Shown: one piece after another, positions 1-5,370 of the stretch | Layout: each line of letters starts with the position of its first letter | Numbering within the stretch: position 1 is the first letter of the stretch | NCBI GenBank assembly: GCA_900551515.1 | Contig: URWH01000146.1 | Coordinates: 1 to 5,370, forward strand | Source of the DNA: an uncultured Porphyromonadaceae bacterium | Lineage (GTDB): Bacteria; Bacteroidota; Bacteroidia; Bacteroidales; Muribaculaceae | Reading direction: 5' to 3' | Length of the DNA: 5,370 nucleotides | The notes under the pieces: model-generated | The model's database searches: none | Told to the model about the DNA's origin: nothing | What the model saw: the letters and a program-made list of their open reading frames with translations, nothing else | Position numbers and translations under genes: made by a program

Positions 1-15
1 AGGAGTGAGGAGAAT

Positions 16-32
16 CTCAGCGGCTGAGTTTT
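16..32 (+). terminator. Possible small terminator-like hairpin
   Basis: A 5-bp stem CTCAG/CTGAG (16-20 and 24-28) with a CGG triloop is followed by TTTT at 29-32 on the + strand. This resembles a minimal intrinsic terminator for a rightward gene ending near the left edge; one open frame stops at 25-27, inside the stem. On the minus strand no T-run follows, so it would not terminate the rodA transcript well. The stem is short and the call is weak. Confidence 0.2.
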
Positions 33-47
33 CGCACTTCGTATTTT

Positions 48-145
48 AATTTACGGTCGGGGCACAAATCGGGGCCGAAGTGGAAACGAAGCGGAGGCTT
101 AAACGGACCCGGAGTGGAGGCGAAGGGCGAGGCGGGTCGTAAATT
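48..145. repeat. Short inverted repeat framing a GC-rich direct-repeat block
   Basis: AATTTACG at 48-55 is matched by its exact reverse complement CGTAAATT at 138-145. Read as + strand RNA, the pairing could extend inward with two G-U pairs and one G-C pair. Between the arms lies an imperfect direct repeat: 75-91 and 109-125 agree at 14 of 17 positions, 34 bases apart. The preceding bases (about 66-74 and 101-108) are also loosely similar. No protein can be assigned. It could be a decayed intergenic repeat element, a structured RNA, or chance in a purine-rich stretch. Confidence 0.3.
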
Positions 146-153
146 GCCTTGTG

Positions 154-180
154 CAGATTTATAATCAGACAATTATCAAA
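154..180 (-). promoter_or_regulatory. Candidate Bacteroidota-type promoter
   Basis: Within an AT-rich island after rodA, the minus strand reads TTTG (177-180), a 15-base spacer, then TAAATCTG (154-161). The latter matches five of the six fixed bases of the Bacteroidota -7 consensus TAnnTTTG, and the former matches the -33 element. The spacer is a little shorter than usual. It would drive a leftward gene beginning outside the window, and no start codon inside the window confirms it. The call rests on motif and composition only. Confidence 0.2.
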
Positions 181-218
181 ATGCAGTTTCCCATCCAAGG
201 AACGGCAATTCCGGGGGA

Positions 219-1688
219 TCACAGGAAGGAGGGGTGCTGGCGGCGGGAGGCGTCGATGCGCAGGAGGATGAAAAGGAGTATGGTGAAGCTCCACAGAGAG
301 GAACCGCCGTAGCTGAAGAACGGCAAAGGAATGCCGATGACCGGACACAGTCCGAGCACCATGCCTACGTTGATCGCAAGATGGAATATCAGATAGGAGG
401 CGACACAGTATCCGTAAACGCGGCCGAATGTCGACGGCTGTCGCTCAGAGATATGGATCACTCGAAGTATGAGAATGAGGAAGAGAAGCACAACCGCAGC
501 CGAACCGATAAAGCCTTGTTCCTCGCCAATGGTGCAGAATATGAAGTCGGTGTGCTGTTCAGGAACATATTTAAGCTTGGTCTGGGTGCCGTTGAGATGT
601 CCTTTGCCGGCGAATCCGCCCGATCCGATGGCGATTTTGGCCTGATTGACATTATAACCGGCGCCAAGAGGATCGTCTTCAATGCCAAGCGTCACACGGA
701 TACGCTGCCGCTGGTGAGGCTGAAGCACTGAATTGAAGGCATAATTGACCGAGAAAAGGAATATGACCGAGATAGCGGCAGCGCCGACCGTGATAAGGAG
801 TTTGCGGGCTTTGACATGCATGGCAAGAAGCAGGCAATAGACGCATGCCACAGCGATCACAGAAAGGAAGTAGGGGAGTCCCGGGATGTTGATTCCGAAT
901 GCGCCAAGCGCCCATACGATCAGACCTGTTCCGGCAAACCAGATGAACACATTGCGCGCGGCATCCGACCGCCGGCAATAGACGGCGAGCATGCACGTCA
1001 TGATTATCATGATCAGGATGAAGACCAAAGCCTCGCCAAGCGGAACACCCAAAAGCATCGAGTCGGTGAATTTTACAGCGAGGATAAAGAATAGCACCGC
1101 GCAGAAAGCGGCAAGGAGCACAAGTCCGCTCATGCCCTCACGATAGAGCACAAAAAACAGGGCGAGATAGGCGAGTGCCGATCCGGTTTCTTTCTGAGCG
1201 AGGATCAGGAACACGGGGATGAAGATGATCAGGAGCGCCTTGACATAGTTGTTTTTAGAAGCGTTGAGCCTGAAGCCATATCCACTGAAGAGCTTGGCCA
1301 AAGCCAATGCCGTGGCAAACTTGCCGAACTCCGCCGGCTGGAAGCGCAACGGGCCGAACACGAGCCATGAGCGGGAGCCCTTGATGTCGGGAGCTACAAA
1401 TATGGTCAATAGCATGACCATCAATACGACTATATAGATGGGGTAGGCGTAGGTCTCATAGACCCGGGAGTCGAAAACGATCAGAATCACAGCCAGGGCA
1501 AGCGCGAAGCCTATCCAGCGGATCTGCTTGCCCGAGAACTCGTCGAAATCAAATATGCTGGCGTTGTCGAAATCGTAGCTTGCAGCATAGATGCTGAACA
1601 CGCCCGCCACAATAAGCAGCAGGTAGATGACCACCGTAAACCAGTCGAGGTGGCGCATGATTGACTGATCAATGTTTCTTGACACCAC
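219..1688 (-). CDS. rodA: RodA, SEDS-family peptidoglycan glycosyltransferase
   Basis: Integral membrane polymerase that joins lipid II units into glycan strands during lateral wall growth, in complex with PBP2. The 489-residue product shows the SEDS hallmarks in order: GSRSWL and FGPLRFQPAEFGK (104-123), QKETGSAL (165-172), DDPLGAGYNVNQAKIAIGSGG (338-358, with GKGHLNGTQ following), PEQHTDFIF (377-384) and GIPLPFFSYGGSSL (452-465). D381 in HTDFIF aligns with the essential extracytoplasmic Asp of E. coli RodA and FtsW. By eye there are a dozen or more hydrophobic segments. The protein is well over 100 residues longer than E. coli RodA, mainly because of an extra hydrophobic stretch at about 186-320, which I believe is usual in Bacteroidales. 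The start is uncertain: GTG at 1688 (used here, overlapping mrdA by 20 bases and giving the normal distance to the LDW of the first helix), GTG at 1685, or ATG at 1658 (479 residues, 10 bases after the mrdA stop). The stop is TGA at 219-221. Confidence 0.96.
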   Translation of the reverse strand: MVSRNIDQSIMRHLDWFTVVIYLLLIVAGVFSIYAASYDFDNASIFDFDEFSGKQIRWIGFALALAVILIVFDSRVYETYAYPIYIVVLMVMLLTIFVAPDIKGSRSWLVFGPLRFQPAEFGKFATALALAKLFSGYGFRLNASKNNYVKALLIIFIPVFLILAQKETGSALAYLALFFVLYREGMSGLVLLAAFCAVLFFILAVKFTDSMLLGVPLGEALVFILIMIIMTCMLAVYCRRSDAARNVFIWFAGTGLIVWALGAFGINIPGLPYFLSVIAVACVYCLLLAMHVKARKLLITVGAAAISVIFLFSVNYAFNSVLQPHQRQRIRVTLGIEDDPLGAGYNVNQAKIAIGSGGFAGKGHLNGTQTKLKYVPEQHTDFIFCTIGEEQGFIGSAAVVLLFLILILRVIHISERQPSTFGRVYGYCVASYLIFHLAINVGMVLGLCPVIGIPLPFFSYGGSSLWSFTILLFILLRIDASRRQHPSFL

Positions 1689-3531
1689 TGCCTATAATCG
1701 TATTAGCGTTTAACATTCGTTCTTCAAGATATTTTCTGTCTTCGGCAATCTCACCTTTTAGATATTTCTCAATGATAAGGCTTCCGATAGGTACACCGTA
1801 AGTGGCACCGTAGCCTGCGTTTTCGACAAAGACACAGACGGCGATTTTGGGATTGTGGTAGGGCGCGAATCCGAGGAACACCGAATGGTCGATGCCATGA
1901 GGGTTCTGTGCCGTACCGGTCTTGCCGCACACTTCGATGTCGGGGAGATTGGCCTTGCGGCAGGTGCCGCCTTCTACAGCCATGCGCATGCCTTCGGCTA
2001 CGGCCTCAAAGTGGCGCCGTTCGATGCTCGGTGTGTGATGCGTGCGATATTTCTGATCTATTACCGTGTCTTCGATTTCCTTAACGACATGGGGAGTAAT
2101 AAACCAACCGCGGTTAGCAATCGTCGCTCCTATGTTGGCAATCTGAAGAGGGGTGGCGTTGATTTCACCCTGACCGATTGATACTGAAATAATGGAATTG
2201 GCGCTCCAGCGGTCTTTGCCATACACCTTATCGTAAGTGCCGGAATTAGGTATGAAGCCACGGCTTTCACCCGGCAGGTCGATGCCGAGACGATAACCGT
2301 AGCCGAGTTCGACGAGATAGTTTTTCCAGATTTCAAAGGCTTTATCGGGCGAACCATATTTGCTACGGCGGTCGATCATCGATTTAAAGCCCCAGCAGAA
2401 AAAGGCGTTGCAGGAAGTGCGAAGCGCAGGTTTGAGCGTAATGGGTGAGGCATGGGGATGACAGCCGACACGTAACCCACCATTGACGTAGCCGCGGCTG
2501 CACGGGAAGGCCGTGTTAAGATTGATGATGCCCTCCTGAAGAAGAATCAGCCCTTGGCCGGGTTTAAACGTGGATCCTGGGGGATAGGCACCCTGAATTG
2601 AACGGTCGAGCAGAGGTTTCTGCGGATCATTCTGAAGAATTCTATAGTTTTCACCGCGCTTGCGTCCGACAAGGAGCGAGGGCGAATATGAAGGGCTTGT
2701 AACGAGAGCGAGTACTTCGCCTGTTTCAGGTTCGATAGCCACGATAGCTCCTATCTTGTTGCACATCAGGGATTCGGCATATTGCTGGAGCTCAATGTCG
2801 AGGCTCAGCTTTATATTCTTACCGGAAACCGCCTTGCGGTCCTGCGCGCCGTTTTTGTATTTACCCTGGATCTGTCCGTGAGCGTCGCGGATGAGAATCT
2901 CCTCGCCCTTCTCGCCTCTCAGGAATCGCTCGTAGCTCTTCTCCACGCCAAGGTCGCCGGTGTAGTCGCCGCGTGAGTAATAGGGGTCTTTTTCAATGTC
3001 GGAAGGTGAAACCTCGCGAATGTTGCCGAGCACATTGGAAGCACAGTCGTAGTTGTATTCGCGGAGGATGCGTTTCTGAATGAAGAAACCGGGGAAGCGG
3101 TATAGCTTCTCCTGCAGCTTGCCATAATCCTCGGCGGTGAGATGCGTGAGCAGCGTCTGCGGAGAATAGGTCGAGTAGCCCGGATTCAGACGTTTATCGC
3201 GCATGTCCTGAAACCGCTGGCGAAGCTGCTCGGGAGTTATGTCGAGGGTGCGGCAAAAATCGAGAGTGTCGAAAGGCTGGACATCGCGCGGGATGATCAT
3301 GACATCATAGGCGGGACGGTTGAACACCACGACATTTCCGTTGCGGTCGTAAATGACACCGCGTGAGGGATATACCGCCTTACGAAGGAACGCGTTGGAA
3401 TCGGCATCATCCTTATAGCGGCTATCGAGCACCTGCACATTGAAAAGTTGCAGGATATAAATGATAGCGATGATGGTTATGAAGCCGCCAACTACATATT
3501 TACGTTTTTCTAAATTATAATCTTTCCTCAC
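1669..3531 (-). CDS. mrdA: Penicillin-binding protein 2 (elongasome D,D-transpeptidase)
   Basis: Class B PBP that crosslinks stem peptides of the glycan made by RodA. It has 620 residues, close to the family norm. A short basic N-terminus is followed by one membrane anchor (about 13-31). The PBP-dimer/pedestal region has RGVIYDRNG (57-65) and continues to about 240, and the transpeptidase domain spans about 262-590. Catalytic motifs are all present: STFK (S320 nucleophile, K323), SCN (373-375), GQG (453-455) and KTGT (537-540). Cys344, Cys357, His358, His360 and Cys374 cluster around the active site and may bind metal. The start is GTG at 3531: an in-frame stop lies just upstream at 3544-3546, the next ATG is far inside, and MRKDYNLEKRKYVVGG is the familiar Bacteroidales N-terminus. 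It overlaps the mreD end by 17 bases and the rodA start by 20, consistent with translational coupling. Beta-lactams that target PBP2 would be expected to bind S320. Confidence 0.97.
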   Translation of the reverse strand: MRKDYNLEKRKYVVGGFITIIAIIYILQLFNVQVLDSRYKDDADSNAFLRKAVYPSRGVIYDRNGNVVVFNRPAYDVMIIPRDVQPFDTLDFCRTLDITPEQLRQRFQDMRDKRLNPGYSTYSPQTLLTHLTAEDYGKLQEKLYRFPGFFIQKRILREYNYDCASNVLGNIREVSPSDIEKDPYYSRGDYTGDLGVEKSYERFLRGEKGEEILIRDAHGQIQGKYKNGAQDRKAVSGKNIKLSLDIELQQYAESLMCNKIGAIVAIEPETGEVLALVTSPSYSPSLLVGRKRGENYRILQNDPQKPLLDRSIQGAYPPGSTFKPGQGLILLQEGIINLNTAFPCSRGYVNGGLRVGCHPHASPITLKPALRTSCNAFFCWGFKSMIDRRSKYGSPDKAFEIWKNYLVELGYGYRLGIDLPGESRGFIPNSGTYDKVYGKDRWSANSIISVSIGQGEINATPLQIANIGATIANRGWFITPHVVKEIEDTVIDQKYRTHHTPSIERRHFEAVAEGMRMAVEGGTCRKANLPDIEVCGKTGTAQNPHGIDHSVFLGFAPYHNPKIAVCVFVENAGYGATYGVPIGSLIIEKYLKGEIAEDRKYLEERMLNANTIIGSGVKKH

Positions 3532-4030
3532 GTTTTCTGATGGTTAAGCTGTCAATACCAACGATAAGCAAAGTGGTGAGCAATGTGCTTGCGCCGATGC
3601 GCAAGAGCACCCTGACGAGGCCGAGGGTTGAAAATGACTCGATGAAGAAGATGAAAGTGCAAAAAATGAGAGAAACCGTGAGCACGAACTTGATGAACGT
3701 GAAGGTGCCAAGCGTGCGCAGCCCGGGGCGGGGATCGGTGAGCTCATCTTCTCTCGCCACGTAGAGACGGATCACCGGACGGCGGAGGGCCATAGTGAGC
3801 GTGCAGGCCAGAGCGTTCATGCCGAGAGTGTCGGAAAATATGTCGACGATCAAACCGACGAAGAAGGCTATGGTGAACAGCCATTCCTTCGACATGTTGA
3901 GCGGCAGCTTGACAAGGATGTAGAGGAACACAAAGGGGACAGCGTAGCCGAAGAGACAAACGTGATTGAACACCAAAGCCTGAAGCAGAATCAGAGCTAT
4001 TGACCAAAAGATGAGTGCAATGTTGTTCAT
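3515..4030 (-). CDS. mreD: MreD, rod-shape-determining membrane protein
   Basis: Small polytopic inner-membrane protein that partners MreC and helps connect MreB with the RodA-PBP2 synthase; no enzymatic activity is known for the family. The 171-residue product is typical in length. It is largely hydrophobic, with about five membrane segments by eye (roughly 4-22, 26-42, 50-66, 109-131, 137-161). The conserved family signature appears as GLIVDIFSDTLGMNAL at 59-74, a Gly-Leu-x-x-Asp followed by Gly and small residues. The C-terminus is basic (RKREERL), as expected for a cytoplasmic tail. It begins with ATG at 4030, 28 bases after the mreC stop, and its last codons overlap the GTG start of mrdA. 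MreD is poorly conserved in sequence, so position between mreC and mrdA is part of the support. Confidence 0.93.
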   Translation of the reverse strand: MNNIALIFWSIALILLQALVFNHVCLFGYAVPFVFLYILVKLPLNMSKEWLFTIAFFVGLIVDIFSDTLGMNALACTLTMALRRPVIRLYVAREDELTDPRPGLRTLGTFTFIKFVLTVSLIFCTFIFFIESFSTLGLVRVLLRIGASTLLTTLLIVGIDSLTIRKREERL

Positions 4031-4058
4031 AAGTCAGGAATTCCGGAATGCTTCAATA

Positions 4059-4916
4059 TTAAATATCTTCGACTTTGGCGTCGGGGTCTTTCTCTATTTC
4101 ACGGAGCTCGTCGGCGAGGTTGTCGATGACGAGACGCACGGTGCTCAGTTGTGAGAAGTCGGTTGACAAACGTACTTTCAAAGTGTAGAAATTGTCGTCA
4201 TAGTCCTTCATCTCAGCTTCGACAAAACCGACAGGCACGCCGCCGGGGAAGGCGGTGGAGTAGCCGCTTGTGACAATGGTGTCGCCCTTATGGAAAGTGG
4301 AGTGGCGGGGCAGCTCCGTGAGCAGGGCATAGCGGCTGTCCTTACCGTCCCATACGAGCGAACCGGCTTGCTGGGAGCCTTTGACCGTGCAAGAGATGCG
4401 CAGCTTGTCGTTAAGCAAAGAGATGATGCGGGAAGAATGTGTGCCCACGACGTCAACCTTTCCGACAATACCGTTCTGATCAACGACACCCATCTCGGGC
4501 AAGACGCCGTCGGCGGAGCCTTTGTTGATGGTGATGTAGTTGTGAGAGCGGTGCACGCTATTATTGATGACGTGGGCAATGATGAAATCATAACGCTGGA
4601 GCACGGAATCCGACGGGAGATTGCGGGCATAGTCGAGTTCTTCATAATACTGCACACGGGCTTTCAAGGCCAGGAGGTCTTTCTCGAGTTGCACGTTGCG
4701 GCTTTGCAGGTCCTCGTTGATGTCACGGAGGTTAAAATAAGATGTGACATTATTTGACAGTTCGTAGATCCCGGAGGTGACGGCGTTGGCCGAAGTGAGA
4801 TAAACGGAATGCTGATAGGGATTGGACTGAAAAAGGAAGATGCAGCTGACCACGACGTAGACGCAAAAGAGCAGCCACGGGCGCAGACGGATGAAGAAAA
4901 GGAGCAGATTGTTCAT
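4059..4916 (-). CDS. mreC: MreC, rod-shape-determining periplasmic scaffold
   Basis: Bitopic protein that links cytoplasmic MreB to PBP2 and RodA and is thought to activate PBP2. The product has 285 residues. There is a short basic N-terminus, one membrane anchor (about 13-30), a coiled coil (about 63-94, with NEDLQSRNVQLEKDLLALK), and then the double beta-barrel domain. That domain carries the family signatures ITINKGSADGV (128-138), a GIVGKV loop (149-154) and TSGYSTAFPGGVPVG (216-230). The C-terminus is short and acidic. I chose ATG at 4916 (MNNLLLFFIRLRPW) because homologues begin a few residues before the anchor. An in-frame ATG at 4937 would add seven residues, and the frame opens back to a TTG at 4985, whose extension (MQSRPALYGRGG...) looks unlike MreC. 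It is separated from mreB by a 106-base leader and is followed closely by mreD. Confidence 0.95.
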   Translation of the reverse strand: MNNLLLFFIRLRPWLLFCVYVVVSCIFLFQSNPYQHSVYLTSANAVTSGIYELSNNVTSYFNLRDINEDLQSRNVQLEKDLLALKARVQYYEELDYARNLPSDSVLQRYDFIIAHVINNSVHRSHNYITINKGSADGVLPEMGVVDQNGIVGKVDVVGTHSSRIISLLNDKLRISCTVKGSQQAGSLVWDGKDSRYALLTELPRHSTFHKGDTIVTSGYSTAFPGGVPVGFVEAEMKDYDDNFYTLKVRLSTDFSQLSTVRLVIDNLADELREIEKDPDAKVEDI

Positions 4917-5022
4917 TGTGCGGCTCTGAAAATCCATTAATCGCGCGAAGCCGCCACGGCCGTAAAGTGCGGGGCGACTTTGCAAATATCGGCCGGCGGA
5001 AAGGGCGGCGACAGAGGATGGA
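4917..5022 (-). other. Structured mreB-mreC intergenic leader
   Basis: This is the only sizeable non-coding gap inside the cluster. It contains an inverted repeat, 4951-4962 against 4990-4999. CGGCCG pairs with CGGCCG, then CCGC with GCGG after a 2-base bulge. A nested 5-bp stem, AAAGT (4964-4968) with ACTTT (4977-4981), lies inside the loop. On the transcribed strand no T-run follows the stem, so it does not look like an intrinsic terminator. GATATTTG (minus strand, 4983-4990) matches five of six fixed bases of the Bacteroidota -7 consensus, but no -33 element is present at the right distance. A processing or translation-tuning role in the polycistronic mRNA is possible but unproven. Confidence 0.4.
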
Positions 5023-5370
5023 TTATCTTATGAGGAACGAGAAATTGTGGATGTTTTTGAGCGCTACGCCCGTACCTTTAGCCACAGCGAGGAGGGGATC
5101 TTCGGCGATGTGGAACTGGATGCCGATCTTGTCGGTGAGGCGTTTGTCAAGGCCGCGGAGGAGGGCACCGCCGCCGGCAAGGTAAATGCCGTTTTTGACA
5201 ATGTCGGCATAAAGTTCCGGCGGAGTCTGCTCAAGGGCGGCGAGAACAGCCGTTTCGATTTTCGAGATTGATTTTTCGATGCAGTGTGAGATTTCCTGAT
5301 AGGAGACGGGCACTTCCATCGGGAGAGCTGTCATGACATTCGGACCGCGAACGATAAAATCGGCGGGGGG
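5023..5370 (-). CDS. mreB: MreB, actin-like rod-shape protein (C-terminal part)
   Basis: C-terminal 115 residues of the bacterial actin homologue; the frame is open to the window edge and its 5' end lies outside. MreB polymerises on ATP into membrane-bound filaments that direct the RodA-PBP2 synthase. The visible part starts PPADFIVRGPNVMTALPMEV, the region where E. coli-type proteins have the VRG...GLP segment. It continues through QEISHCIEKSISKIETAVLAALEQTPPEL to the nucleotide-binding GIYLAGGGALLRGLDKRL, then FHIAEDPLLAVAKGTGVAL and a FSFLIR end at TAA (5023-5025). An internal ATG at 5334 is a methionine in the conserved text, not a start. The sequence is intact, with no frameshift. It is upstream of mreC on the same strand, as the first gene of the mre cluster. 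Confidence 0.97.
   Translation of the reverse strand, partial: PPADFIVRGPNVMTALPMEVPVSYQEISHCIEKSISKIETAVLAALEQTPPELYADIVKNGIYLAGGGALLRGLDKRLTDKIGIQFHIAEDPLLAVAKGTGVALKNIHNFSFLIR

Larger units (their letters stand above)
1..218. other. Non-coding flank downstream of rodA
   Basis: I see no gene supported here. On the + strand all three frames are closed by position 49 (stops at 6-8, 25-27 and 47-49), so at most a few terminal codons of a rightward gene could enter from the left, and none of the short tails is recognisable. The minus-strand frame that stays open through this region runs antiparallel in a different frame from the end of rodA and is rich in Pro, Arg and Leu, as expected of a shadow. 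The stretch divides into a GC-rich, purine-biased block (about 56-137) and an AT-rich island (about 150-185). No strong hairpin followed by a T-run lies just after the rodA stop, so the end of the operon transcript is not evident. Confidence 0.6.

Noticed and set aside
160..165. TATAAT on the + strand, like a sigma-70 -10 box
   Set aside because: No fitting -35 element, the host looks like Bacteroidota with a different promoter consensus, and no + strand gene follows.
46..348. Minus-strand open frame of 100 codons overlapping the end of rodA
   Set aside because: It overlaps the conserved rodA C-terminus in another frame, has Pro/Arg-rich low-complexity content and no recognisable motif.
234..731. 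Long + strand open frame antisense to rodA (165 codons)
   Set aside because: It is highly charged and lies opposite strongly conserved RodA motifs including GAGYNVNQA and HTDFIF; it is a codon-bias shadow.
4037..4049. Overlapping palindromes GGAATTCC and ATTCCGGAAT between mreC and mreD
   Set aside because: They have no loop for a stable hairpin and no T-run; more likely chance in a 28-base spacer.
4208..4657. Second minus-strand open frame inside mreC (149 codons)
   Set aside because: Ser/Pro/Arg-rich frame-shifted reading of mreC; the mreC frame contains all the family motifs and is intact.
4290..4757. Long + strand open frame antisense to mreC (155 codons)
   Set aside because: Opposite the conserved MreC beta domain; no family resemblance and no independent start context.
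4917..4985. N-terminal extension of MreC beginning at TTG 4985
   Set aside because: A TTG start is unlikely here, and the added residues run through the stem-forming leader. The MreC anchor and normal N-terminus begin at ATG 4916.
219..5370. Possibility of a new defence, mobile or biosynthetic system
   Set aside because: Every substantial gene is a complete, recognisable elongasome component in the conserved order; no cargo gene, transposase, integrase or repeat array is present.

Overview
The window carries a single minus-strand gene cluster encoding the rod-shape (elongasome) cell-wall machinery. In transcription order, from right to left, it reads: the 3' end of mreB (cut by the window edge), mreC, mreD, mrdA (penicillin-binding protein 2) and rodA. 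Protein style points to Bacteroidota, order Bacteroidales. The signs are an MreB tail ending in NFSFLIR-like sequence, a PBP2 beginning MRKDYNLEKRKYVVGG, a RodA about 100 residues longer than the proteobacterial protein, and no obvious Shine-Dalgarno sequences. The base composition is moderate (around half G+C by eye), which would fit Muribaculaceae or a relative, but the family assignment is inference.

Layout: positions 1-218 hold no convincing gene. They contain a GC-rich, purine-biased block with a degenerate direct repeat, framed by a short inverted repeat, and an AT-rich island next to it. rodA fills 219-1688, mrdA 1669-3531, mreD 3515-4030, mreC 4059-4916 and the mreB tail 5023-5370. 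The rodA/mrdA and mrdA/mreD junctions overlap by about 20 bases. mreC and mreD are separated by only 28 bases. The one real gap inside the cluster is the 106 bases between mreB and mreC, which can fold into a GC-rich stem.

How the genes work together: MreB filaments lie under the inner membrane. MreC (one membrane anchor, coiled coil, periplasmic beta domain) and the multi-spanning MreD link them to the synthase pair. RodA polymerises lipid II into glycan strands, and PBP2 crosslinks the peptides. Overlapping genes and the shared strand imply one transcript with coupled translation.

This is a conserved housekeeping operon. I find no mobile element, CRISPR array, tRNA, rRNA or clearly undescribed system. 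The points most worth a second look are a Cys/His cluster beside the PBP2 active site that looks like a metal site, the extra membrane block in RodA, the structured mreB-mreC leader, and the unexplained 3' flank.
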